Shown piece by piece: positions 1 through 6,033 of a DNA stretch of 10,107 nt; the first letter of the stretch is position 1, and each line of letters begins with the position of its first letter. Source of the stretch: an uncultured Prevotella sp. (GTDB taxonomy: Bacteria > Bacteroidota > Bacteroidia > Bacteroidales > Bacteroidaceae); the NCBI GenBank assembly GCA_900319895.1, contig ONQK01000050.1, forward strand, positions 1 through 10,107, in the 5' to 3' direction. The notes under the pieces are model-generated. The model had not been told where the DNA came from and did no database searches. It was given only the letters and a program-made list of their open reading frames with translations. The position numbers and the translations under genes were made by a program.

Positions 1-371
1 GCGCGTCTGCCTTCAAGCAGTCCCAGCCTGCCTAGCACTAACGGTGCTGCACAAATGGCTGCCAGCATTTTCCCTTGTTCGTTTTGCTTCAACAGCACTT
101 GGCATAGACCCGCATGCGCATTGAGGTTGTCGGCACCGGGAAGTCCGCCCGGCAAGAACAGCAGGTCGGCATCGCTAAAGTCACCCTCTTCAAAGAGCAT
201 ATCGGCCTCAACGGCAACACCATGGGCTGAGACGACCCGTTTTGTACCCGTCACACTGACTGTTTTCGTAACAATACCTCCACGGCGGAAGACATCCACC
301 GGTATTAATGCCTCAACGTCTTCAAAGCCATCGGCAAGAAAGACATACACTTTTTTTCCATTCATTTTCAT
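1..371 (-). CDS. DJ-1/PfpI (class I glutamine amidotransferase-like) protein, partial (3' end beyond window)
   Basis: Reading the minus strand from the ATG at 371 gives 123 complete codons with no stop before the window edge. The protein begins MKMNGKKVYVFLADGFEDVE. It shows the DJ-1/ThiJ pattern: a first beta strand, then FEDVE with the conserved acidic residue Glu17; LLFLPGGLPGADNL at about 71-84; and the nucleophile elbow AAICAAPLVLG with the candidate reactive Cys107, close to human DJ-1 Glu18/Cys106. Family members of about 180-190 residues include glyoxalase or deglycase-like enzymes, chaperones and oxidative-stress proteins; which activity applies here cannot be told from sequence. A second in-frame ATG lies at 365, and neither has a clear Shine-Dalgarno. 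The start is 31 bases downstream of the pdxJ stop on the same strand, and I see no strong promoter between them, so cotranscription with pdxJ is likely. The last third, with the C-terminal helices, is missing. Confidence 0.9.
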   Translation of the reverse strand, partial: MKMNGKKVYVFLADGFEDVEALIPVDVFRRGGIVTKTVSVTGTKRVVSAHGVAVEADMLFEEGDFSDADLLFLPGGLPGADNLNAHAGLCQVLLKQNEQGKMLAAICAAPLVLGRLGLLEGRR

Positions 372-402
372 TCGGTTTTTATAGTTCAACTCTGTTTTTT
401 GT

Positions 403-1116
403 TCAAGCCAGGCAGGACAAATAGCGGCGAATCGTCTGCTCCAAGCCCAGATAAAGCGCATCACAAATCAACGCGTGCCCGATGCTCACCTCGTCCGTAA
501 ACGGAATCTGCTGGTGGAAATATTGCAGATTCTCAAGGCTGAGGTCATGTCCTGCATTCAACCCTAGCCCCATTTCCTTGGCCACTTTTGCAGCGCGCAC
601 AAACGGCGCGATGGCGGCCTCGCGGTCGGCGGCATATCCAGCGGCATAAGGCTCTGTATACAATTCCACGCGGTCTGTCCCGCACGCCTTGGCTCCAGCG
701 ACCATTTCCTCATCGGCATCCACAAAGATACTGGTGCGGATGCCCTTTTCCCTCAACTTGCCAACAATGTCGGTCAACAATCCCTGATTTTCCTTTGTAT
801 TCCATCCATGGTTACTGGTCAGCTGGTCGTCTGCATCAGGCACTAGTGTCACCTGCATCGGACGGACTTCCAGGCAAAGGTCCATGAACTTGGGCACAGG
901 GTTCCCCTCAATGTTCAACTCTGTTGTTATCTGGGGCCGCAGTTGGTGCACGTCGGCATAACGGATGTGCCGCTCGTCGGGACGTGGATGCACCGTGATG
1001 CCTTGGGCACCAAACCCCTCACAATCGGCTGCCACTTGCAACACATTGGGGTTATTGCCTCCACGCGCATTTCGCAGGGTTGCCACTTTGTTTATATTTA
1101 CGCTTAGTTTTGTCAT
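403..1116 (-). CDS. pdxJ: Pyridoxine 5'-phosphate synthase PdxJ
   Basis: This is the last ring-closing enzyme of the DXP-dependent vitamin B6 pathway. It condenses 1-deoxyxylulose 5-phosphate with 3-amino-2-oxopropyl phosphate to pyridoxine 5'-phosphate in the cytosol. The 237-residue protein has the usual family length and a TIM-barrel pattern. The N-terminus LSVNINKVATLRNARGGNNP matches the PdxJ signature (VNIDHIATLRNARG in E. coli). Other conserved blocks are GITVHPRPDERHI (candidate catalytic His43), LNIEG (Glu70), SIFVDADEEMV (129-140), GLNAGHDLSLENL (His190) and EVSIGHALI (209-217). The ATG at 1116 places this signature at the very start, so it is the natural start. Upstream are a -7 promoter box at 1179-1187 and an untranslated leader of roughly 55 bases. 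It is divergent from nadK and is followed by a DJ-1-family gene. The alternative calls are negligible. Confidence 0.97.
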   Translation of the reverse strand: MTKLSVNINKVATLRNARGGNNPNVLQVAADCEGFGAQGITVHPRPDERHIRYADVHQLRPQITTELNIEGNPVPKFMDLCLEVRPMQVTLVPDADDQLTSNHGWNTKENQGLLTDIVGKLREKGIRTSIFVDADEEMVAGAKACGTDRVELYTEPYAAGYAADREAAIAPFVRAAKVAKEMGLGLNAGHDLSLENLQYFHQQIPFTDEVSIGHALICDALYLGLEQTIRRYLSCLA

Positions 1117-1155
1117 TTTCTTCTGTTTTTTAGGAGGTTATTGAACAAAAAAATG

Positions 1156-1163
1156 TATTTTTG
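1156..1163 (+). promoter_or_regulatory. Bacteroidetes-type -7 box, nadK promoter
   Basis: TATTTTTG, followed by CA, matches the Bacteroidetes sigma(ABfr) -7 consensus TAnnTTTG exactly. A transcription start about 5-7 bases downstream would leave a leader of roughly 70 bases before the nadK ATG at 1239. No convincing -33 TTTG is seen at the usual distance. The box supports rejecting any nadK start at or upstream of 1161. Confidence 0.6.
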
Positions 1164-1178
1164 CACTATAAATTCACG

Positions 1179-1187
1179 GCAAAGATA
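1179..1187 (-). promoter_or_regulatory. Bacteroidetes-type -7 box, pdxJ promoter
   Basis: On the minus strand this reads TATCTTTGC, a perfect TAnnTTTG plus the often-seen C. It lies about 62 bases upstream of the pdxJ ATG. It overlaps the transcribed leader of the divergent nadK promoter, so the two transcription units face away from each other but their 5' ends overlap by a few bases. A TTTG at 1206-1203 (minus) is only 15 bases away, shorter than the usual spacing to a -33 element. Confidence 0.6.
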
Positions 1188-1192
1188 CAAAA

Positions 1193-1204
1193 TGTTCGCG
1201 AACA
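1193..1204. promoter_or_regulatory. Perfect 12-base palindrome in the pdxJ/nadK intergenic region (candidate operator)
   Basis: TGTTCGCGAACA is a perfect, uninterrupted inverted repeat in otherwise AT-rich DNA. It sits immediately upstream of the pdxJ -7 box, where the promoter spacer would be, and about 30 bases downstream of the nadK -7 box. A dimeric repressor bound here could affect both genes. No regulator is encoded nearby, and the site does not match an operator that I can name. The role is inferred from symmetry and position only. Confidence 0.35.
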
Positions 1205-1238
1205 AAATCATTTTTCAACAAAAAATCACGGACCAACA

Positions 1239-2132
1239 ATGACTAAAAATGCATCTCAGCAAAAAAGTTTCATCATCTTCGGCAACGAATACCATCCCAT
1301 CATCGCCAAAACACTCTATGATGTGCTCATGGTTTTGACGCACCACAATGCCCGGATTTTTGTAGACCAAGAGTTTGCCGCCTCCATCTCAAACCATATT
1401 CTAAAGACCTTCCCTGCCATCCAGCTCATCGACGGCGACGACTGGGATGCCGACTTCGCCGTCTCGCTGGGTGGCGACGGCACATTGCTGAAAACGGCAG
1501 GACGGGTTGGCTGCAGAAAAACGCCCATCATCGGCATTAACACCGGACGCCTTGGATTTCTTGCAGACGTTAAGCCCGACACCGTGTTCCCCGTTCTCAA
1601 CGACATCCTCGAGGGCAATTACACCGAAGAGGCGCACGCCGTGATGCAAATCCACACTGAGGGAGAAACCCTGCAAGGGAGCCCTTTTGCGCTCAACGAC
1701 ATCGCCATCCTCAAACGCGACGATGCCTCTATGATTTCCATACGGGTTGACATCAACGGCAAGCACCTCAACACCTATCAAGCCGACGGGCTCATCGTTT
1801 CCACGCCCACGGGGTCGACGGCCTATTCGCTGTCCAACGGCGGCCCGATCATCGCACTGCAAACCGGAGTCATGTGCCTCACGGCAGTAGCGCCACACAG
1901 CCTGAACATCAGGCCAGTGGTCATTCGTGACGACGCTGAGATCACGCTGACAATCGCCAGCAGGACACACAACTTCCTCATCGCCATTGACGGGCGCTCG
2001 GAAAAACATTCAGAAAAAATACAAATCAAGGTCACCAAGGCACCTTATAAAGTCATCGTCGTCAGACATCAGGACACCAACTATTTCACCATCCTCCGCC
2101 AAAAAATGATGTGGGGGGCCGACAACCGGTGA
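1239..2132 (+). CDS. nadK: NAD kinase (ATP-NAD kinase)
   Basis: This cytosolic enzyme phosphorylates NAD to NADP with ATP and sets the NADP(H) pool. The chosen start gives 297 residues, normal for bacterial NAD kinases. The conserved order is present: FIIFGN strand at 11-16; the GGDGT nucleotide-binding motif at 78-82 (AVSLGGDGTLLKTAG); IIGINTGRLGFLAD at 97-110; ALNDIAI at 151-157, which replaces the common ALNE; the second signature DGLIVSTPTGSTAYSLSNGGP at 183-203; and the late AIDG at 249-252. An in-frame extension back to a TTG at 1161 exists, but that TTG overlaps the -7 box and its translation resembles no family sequence. The ATG at 1239 is therefore preferred. It is divergent from pdxJ, and the ABC exporter gene follows after 46 bases on the same strand with no obvious promoter between them, so an operon is likely. 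Confidence 0.97.
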   Translation: MTKNASQQKSFIIFGNEYHPIIAKTLYDVLMVLTHHNARIFVDQEFAASISNHILKTFPAIQLIDGDDWDADFAVSLGGDGTLLKTAGRVGCRKTPIIGINTGRLGFLADVKPDTVFPVLNDILEGNYTEEAHAVMQIHTEGETLQGSPFALNDIAILKRDDASMISIRVDINGKHLNTYQADGLIVSTPTGSTAYSLSNGGPIIALQTGVMCLTAVAPHSLNIRPVVIRDDAEITLTIASRTHNFLIAIDGRSEKHSEKIQIKVTKAPYKVIVVRHQDTNYFTILRQKMMWGADNR

Positions 2133-2178
2133 AATCAACATCAAAAGCTATCAAAGAAACTACTGAATCAAAGAAACA

Positions 2179-3858
2179 ATGTGGCTAAAAAATATATTGA
2201 AGCGGGAAGAACCCAAATTTTCCAACAAGGAAATCCTCAGATGGCTGCTCCAACGCTGGAAGGGCAACCTGAAGCAAGCAAGCCTTAACGCCTTGATTGG
2301 GATTTTGAAGGTGGCGTTCAGCCTCGTGACGGTCTGGGCCGTCCAGCACGCCATCGATGTCGCAACAGGGAGCGCAAAAGGCTCACTGTACCTCACCGTA
2401 GGCTTGATGGCACTACTGGTAGTTCTACGTTTTGTACTAAGCGTCACCAGCGTGTGGATAGCCAACCTGCTGGGCATCCGCGCCACCAACCGCATGCAAC
2501 GGCACACACTCGACAGGCTGCTACGCTCAGAATGGCTCGGGAACGAGCGGCGGCACAGCGGTGATATCATCAACAGGCTCGACAAAGACGTCAGTGTAAT
2601 CGTGACCTTCCTCACCGAAACCATTCCCAGCATCCTGTCCACCGCCATCCTACTAGTCGGCTCGTTCCTCTATTTATTCCAAATGGACCGTATTTTGGCA
2701 CTCATTACCATCGTCGTAGTGCCGTTTTTCCTCATACTCAGCAAACTTTATGTACGCAACATGCGGCGGCTGACCCGCTCAGTACGCGATTCAAGCTCAA
2801 AAGTGCAGAGCATCATGACGGAAACCGTACAAAACCAAATGCTCATCAAGACATTGGAATATAACGACGAGGCTGTGGGAAGAATCGGTGGCATGCAAGA
2901 CGACTTGCAGCATAAGATCATGGATCGCACGCGTTTTAGCGTCTTTTCGAGGATGATTACGACCCTCGGGTTTTCGTTCAGCTATCTGTTCGCCTTTTTA
3001 TGGGCAGCTGTACGCCTCAGCCACCAAACCATCACCTTCGGGCAGATGTCGGCGTTTTTACAACTGGTCACACGCATCCAGACACCGATGAACTCACTGA
3101 TGCAAATCATCCCGAGCACCATCGGAGTACTCACAGCCGCAGAGAGATTGATGGAGCTCGAAGAGATACCGCTCGAACAACAAGGCGAGAACAAACAACT
3201 GGACAGTGCATGCGGCGTCCGCTTTCAACAAGTAGACTTCACTTACGACGAAAAGGCTGAAAAGGTCATCAAAAACTTCTCCTTCGACTTTAAGCCAGGC
3301 ACCTGTACTGCCATTTTAGGCGAGACAGGCGTGGGAAAGACCACACTCATACGCCTCATCCTGGCACTCATCTCGCCATCGAAAGGCAAGGCCACCGTCT
3401 ACAACCGGCACGAAGAACATCCGCTCTCCCCGCAAACACGGTGCAACTTCGTCTATGTACCACAAGGCAACACGCTGCTCAGCGGCACCATCCGCGAAAA
3501 CCTCTGCCTGGGAAAGCCCAATGCCACTGAAAAAGAAATGAGAGAGGCATTGGAAAAAAGCTGCGCAACATTTGTCTTCAACCTGCCCCAAGGGCTCGAC
3601 ACGCCATGCAACGAGCGCGGCGGCGGACTCAGCGAGGGGCAGGCACAGCGCATCGCCATAGCTCGGGCGCTCATCAGAAACAAGTCCATCATGCTTTTCG
3701 ACGAGGCCACCAGCGCGCTGGATCCCGAGACCGAGTGTAAACTGCTCAAAAACATCATGGAAAACGATGATAAAACAATCATTTTCATCACACACCGCAA
3801 GGCTGTGCTCGAATTTGCAGACCAGACACTGGAAATGGAGAGCATCAACAACATGTAG
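2179..3858 (+). CDS. ABC transporter, fused permease and ATPase half-transporter (exporter type)
   Basis: This inner-membrane, ATP-driven exporter subunit of 559 residues presumably works as a homodimer or heterodimer. The N-terminal part has about six membrane segments (roughly 35-57, 70-97, 148-168, 171-190, 258-280 and 287-316), the ABC type-1 layout of MsbA-like proteins. The C-terminal ATPase has Walker A GETGVGKTT (381-389), Q-loop Gln429 in YVPQGN, signature GGGLSEGQAQR (481-491), Walker B IMLFDEATSALD (504-515) with Glu509, and H-loop His539 in FITHR. All catalytic residues are present. The signature core is LSEGQ rather than LSGGQ, with three glycines in front. There is no N-terminal C39 peptidase domain, so cleavage of a leader peptide during export is not expected. 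Cargo is unknown: lipid, peptide and drug are all possible, and nadK as neighbour does not identify it. The ATG at 2179 gives a short soluble N-terminus before the first membrane helix. Confidence 0.93.
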   Translation: MWLKNILKREEPKFSNKEILRWLLQRWKGNLKQASLNALIGILKVAFSLVTVWAVQHAIDVATGSAKGSLYLTVGLMALLVVLRFVLSVTSVWIANLLGIRATNRMQRHTLDRLLRSEWLGNERRHSGDIINRLDKDVSVIVTFLTETIPSILSTAILLVGSFLYLFQMDRILALITIVVVPFFLILSKLYVRNMRRLTRSVRDSSSKVQSIMTETVQNQMLIKTLEYNDEAVGRIGGMQDDLQHKIMDRTRFSVFSRMITTLGFSFSYLFAFLWAAVRLSHQTITFGQMSAFLQLVTRIQTPMNSLMQIIPSTIGVLTAAERLMELEEIPLEQQGENKQLDSACGVRFQQVDFTYDEKAEKVIKNFSFDFKPGTCTAILGETGVGKTTLIRLILALISPSKGKATVYNRHEEHPLSPQTRCNFVYVPQGNTLLSGTIRENLCLGKPNATEKEMREALEKSCATFVFNLPQGLDTPCNERGGGLSEGQAQRIAIARALIRNKSIMLFDEATSALDPETECKLLKNIMENDDKTIIFITHRKAVLEFADQTLEMESINNM

Positions 3859-3945
3859 CGCACCAGGAACTCGGCACAAAACATTCATTAGGGTAAAACA
3901 ACTTTTTCACCCCGCACAATTTAAAAAACACCTCATTCTCCACAG

Positions 3946-3970
3946 GCCTATGCAAATGTTTCGCATAGGC
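3946..3970. terminator. Hairpin in convergent spacer (possible terminator for the nadK-ABC transcript)
   Basis: GCCTATGC and GCATAGGC form a perfect 8-base-pair stem around a 9-base loop, 88 bases after the ABC exporter stop. No run of T follows directly on either strand, so it is not a textbook intrinsic terminator. Its place between convergent genes suggests 3' end formation or mRNA protection. It is the first of two hairpins in this 218-base spacer, which holds no gene that I can support. Confidence 0.4.
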
Positions 3971-4016
3971 TACTGCCTTTAAAGTCCAAACGTCGGTTTC
4001 AAAACAGAGCAGCCTC

Positions 4017-4041
4017 GGATTGCATTTTACGTCTGCAATCC
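4017..4041. terminator. Second hairpin in convergent spacer (possible terminator for the serB-rhodanese transcript)
   Basis: GGATTGCA and TGCAATCC form a perfect 8-base-pair stem around a 9-base loop, the same geometry as the hairpin at 3946-3970 but with unrelated sequence. It lies 36 bases beyond the rhodanese stop, which is on the minus strand. In that direction a weak four-pair stem with five T (minus strand, about 4065-4045) precedes it. Transcription-stop function is inferred from position. Confidence 0.4.
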
Positions 4042-4076
4042 TGCAAAAACCTCAAAGCCAGAGGGGAGCTGTATGT

Positions 4077-4487
4077 TCAATGCTTGTCTGCACAACATGG
4101 TGCCGACGGCCTTACAATAGGCATCTTTGCTTGTTCCCAAGCCAAGAATCCGCCATCCAGATTAACAACCTGATAGCCGCTCTTAGCCAATTTCTCGGCA
4201 GCCACAGCACTTCGGCGGCCGCTACGACAATATACGGCAACGGGGAACTTACGGTTGAGTTGCGACTTTGCCATTCGCATAAAGCGTTTTTGACTGAGAT
4301 CGATATTGACTGCGCCATCAATATATCCCTCGACAATCTCCTCTGCGGTGCGCACGTCCACGATTTGCACGTCTTCTTGCTGAATAAAAGCGGCAAAATC
4401 GGCGGCATTTTTGCTGTCGTACAGTTTTTTTCCCAAGAGTAAAACACCTGCCAGCAGTGTCACGATGGTTAAAATTGTCATTCTCAT
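4077..4487 (-). CDS. Membrane-anchored single-domain rhodanese-like protein
   Basis: This is a 136-residue protein with an N-terminal hydrophobic helix (about 3-19, TILTIVTLLAGVLLLG) followed by a single rhodanese domain. The helix could be an uncleaved anchor. The domain begins near DFAAFIQQEDVQIVDVRTAEE (30-50), continues through GYIDGAVNIDL (54-64), and has the active-site loop VYCRSGRRSAVAA with Cys87. It ends with GYQVVNLDGGFLAWEQAKMPI (104-124). Rhodaneses carry sulfur as a persulfide on this Cys, and the CRSGRRS loop is the usual one for single-domain forms. If the helix is a signal anchor, the domain would lie in the periplasm. The natural sulfur acceptor is unknown. A C-terminal CC pair (131-132) is an extra feature. 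It follows serB on the same strand after 82 bases with no clear -7 box, so it may be read from the serB promoter. Confidence 0.92.
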   Translation of the reverse strand: MRMTILTIVTLLAGVLLLGKKLYDSKNAADFAAFIQQEDVQIVDVRTAEEIVEGYIDGAVNIDLSQKRFMRMAKSQLNRKFPVAVYCRSGRRSAVAAEKLAKSGYQVVNLDGGFLAWEQAKMPIVRPSAPCCADKH

Positions 4488-4569
4488 AATCTTACAGCTT
4501 TTAAAGAATTTATTTTATTCAAAGGAGGTCCGAGTCGGCGCTCTTCTCCTGGATTTGAGCCGATTGGGC

Positions 4570-5817
4570 TTATTTCACGATTCCTTGTTCGCCTAGATGC
4601 GAGTCCTTGAACCCTAGGAAATAGAGCACACCGTCGATGCCAACCGTATTGATGCTTTGTTTGGCGTTTGCCACCACACGCGGTTTGGCATGAAAGGCGA
4701 TGCCCAGGCCTGCCTCCGAGAGCATCGGCAGGTCGTTGGCCCCGTCGCCCACGGCGATGGTTTGCGCCAGGTCCACTTTCTCCACTTGGGCGATGAGCTT
4801 CAGCAATTCTGCCTTCCTGTGTCCGTCGACGATCTCGCCGACATAGCGGCCGGTCAGCTTGCCGTCTTCATCGATTTCCAACTCATTGGCATAAACATAG
4901 TCTATGCCGTATCTGCGCTGCAGGTACTCGCCGAAGTAAGTGAATCCACCGCTCAGTATCGCGATTTTGTAGCCGCAATGCTTCAAGACATACATCAGGC
5001 GGTCAACCCCTTCGGTGATGGGCAGCCGCTCGGCAATGTCTTTCATTACGCCGGCATCCAGGCCTTTGAGCAGGGCGACACGCTGTGTGAAGCTTTCCTT
5101 GAAGTCGATTTCCCCTCGCATGGCGCGCTCCGTGATGTCCTTCACCTGGTCGCCCACTCCGGCGCAAATGGCGAGTTCATCGATGCATTCGGTCTGAATC
5201 AAGGTCGAGTCCATGTCGAAGCAGATCAGACGGCGCATGCGGCGATACATGTTGTCTTTTTGCAACGAGAAGTCGATGTCCATTTCCGTCGCCATTCTCA
5301 TCAGGTCCGCCTGCATTTGCTTGCGGTCATTGGGGGTGCCTCGCAGCGAGAGTTCGATGCACGCGCGCACATGCTCGCTTGTGTTTTTGATGCTCATGCG
5401 CCCGGTGAGCCTGCGGATGGAGTCGATGTTCAACCCTTGTTCTTTGACCACATGGGTGGCTGCCTCAATCTGCTTTGCCGAAAGCGTGCGTCCGATGATG
5501 GTGAGGATGTACCGGTTTTTGCCTTGCCGGCCGACCCACTCTTCGTACTTCTCGTCGGTAACGGGTGCGAAGCCGATGTTTACGCCCAATTCCGTTGCCC
5601 GGAAGAGCAAGTCCTTCATCACCGGACCGGAATGCTGTTCGTCTATTCTTATCAAAATGCCGAGCGACAGGGTTGAGTGGATGTCCGCTTGGCCGATGTC
5701 AAGTATCTGCGTGTCGTATTTGGCCAAAGTCCCCATGACGGCGGCTGTCAGCCCTGGGCGGTCTTGACCTGTTATGCGAATAAGTATCTGCTCTTCTTTC
5801 TTACTTTTCTTTGCCAT
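4570..5817 (-). CDS. serB: Phosphoserine phosphatase SerB with N-terminal ACT-type region
   Basis: SerB removes phosphate from L-3-phosphoserine in the last step of serine synthesis (HAD superfamily, cytosol). From the ATG at 5817 the protein has 415 residues, longer than the 322 of E. coli SerB and near the length of two-ACT forms. The first ACT-like unit is about 9-87 (ILIRITGQDRPGLTAAVMGTLAKYD). The second is about 101-185 (NRYILTIIGRTLSAKQIEAA). The HAD domain has motif I DMDSTLI with nucleophile Asp201 and acid/base Asp203, substrate-binding Glu210, motif II LSGGF with Ser289, motif III Lys335 (GHRKAELL) and motif IV VGDGANDLPML with Asp358 and Asp362. Upstream in-frame ATGs exist at 5832 and 5865. 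The latter lies upstream of the -7 box and is excluded; 5832 would add MNSIF at the N-terminus and would leave almost no leader. It is divergent from metG and probably cotranscribed with the rhodanese. ACT domains suggest amino acid control, inferred from family. Confidence 0.96.
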   Translation of the reverse strand: MAKKSKKEEQILIRITGQDRPGLTAAVMGTLAKYDTQILDIGQADIHSTLSLGILIRIDEQHSGPVMKDLLFRATELGVNIGFAPVTDEKYEEWVGRQGKNRYILTIIGRTLSAKQIEAATHVVKEQGLNIDSIRRLTGRMSIKNTSEHVRACIELSLRGTPNDRKQMQADLMRMATEMDIDFSLQKDNMYRRMRRLICFDMDSTLIQTECIDELAICAGVGDQVKDITERAMRGEIDFKESFTQRVALLKGLDAGVMKDIAERLPITEGVDRLMYVLKHCGYKIAILSGGFTYFGEYLQRRYGIDYVYANELEIDEDGKLTGRYVGEIVDGHRKAELLKLIAQVEKVDLAQTIAVGDGANDLPMLSEAGLGIAFHAKPRVVANAKQSINTVGIDGVLYFLGFKDSHLGEQGIVK

Positions 5818-5845
5818 GAAAATGGAATTCATTTTATTCTGTGCT

Positions 5846-5854
5846 GCAAAAATA
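5846..5854 (-). promoter_or_regulatory. Bacteroidetes-type -7 box, serB promoter
   Basis: On the minus strand this reads TATTTTTGC, preceded by T7G. It matches TAnnTTTG exactly. A start site near 5840 leaves about 20-25 bases of leader to the ATG at 5817, and this decides the serB start against the ATG at 5865. Confidence 0.65.
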
Positions 5855-5991
5855 CAAAAAAACATTTAAACTTAAGACTTTTTTAACATAAAACTCTCAA
5901 TCTGAAGATGTTAAATACAAGATTCCAAGGTTTAGGGCGCGCAAAAACACATCTTATCTGCCGTTTTTTTTTTTCTATCCGCATTTTTTTG

Positions 5992-6000
5992 TAATTTTGC
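5992..6000 (+). promoter_or_regulatory. Bacteroidetes-type -7 box, metG promoter
   Basis: TAATTTTGC matches TAnnTTTG. It is preceded by T7G, as at the divergent serB promoter. The box ends 34 bases before the metG ATG, so the leader is short and AT-rich. A run of eleven T (5964-5974) occupies the region where a -33 element would be expected. Confidence 0.65.
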
Positions 6001-6033
6001 ACCTTAATAAATATTTTCAAAAAGAATTTTTCG

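Noticed and set aside
1161..1238. N-terminal extension of NAD kinase from a TTG
   Set aside because: The codon overlaps the -7 box, and the extra 26 residues look like translated leader. The ATG at 1239 fits family length and the first beta strand.
3859..4076. Possible small gene in the convergent spacer
   Set aside because: Open frames here are short or are antisense to the rhodanese gene, with no promoter or recognisable product. Only the two hairpins stand out.
4488..4569. tRNA-like piece on the minus strand (GGCTCAAATCC)
   Set aside because: It resembles a T-loop, but the flanking bases do not pair as a T arm, and no acceptor or anticodon arms can be built around it.
4657..5676. Long plus-strand open frame of 339 codons opposite serB
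   Set aside because: It is the antisense shadow of a well-supported gene. The translation has no recognisable domain, and no promoter is seen in front of it.
5818..5865. Longer SerB starts at 5865 and 5832
   Set aside because: The 5865 start lies upstream of the -7 box at 5846-5854, so it cannot be in the transcript. The 5832 start would leave almost no leader, and MAKKSKKEEQ from 5817 is a more natural N-terminus, though 5832 is not fully excluded.
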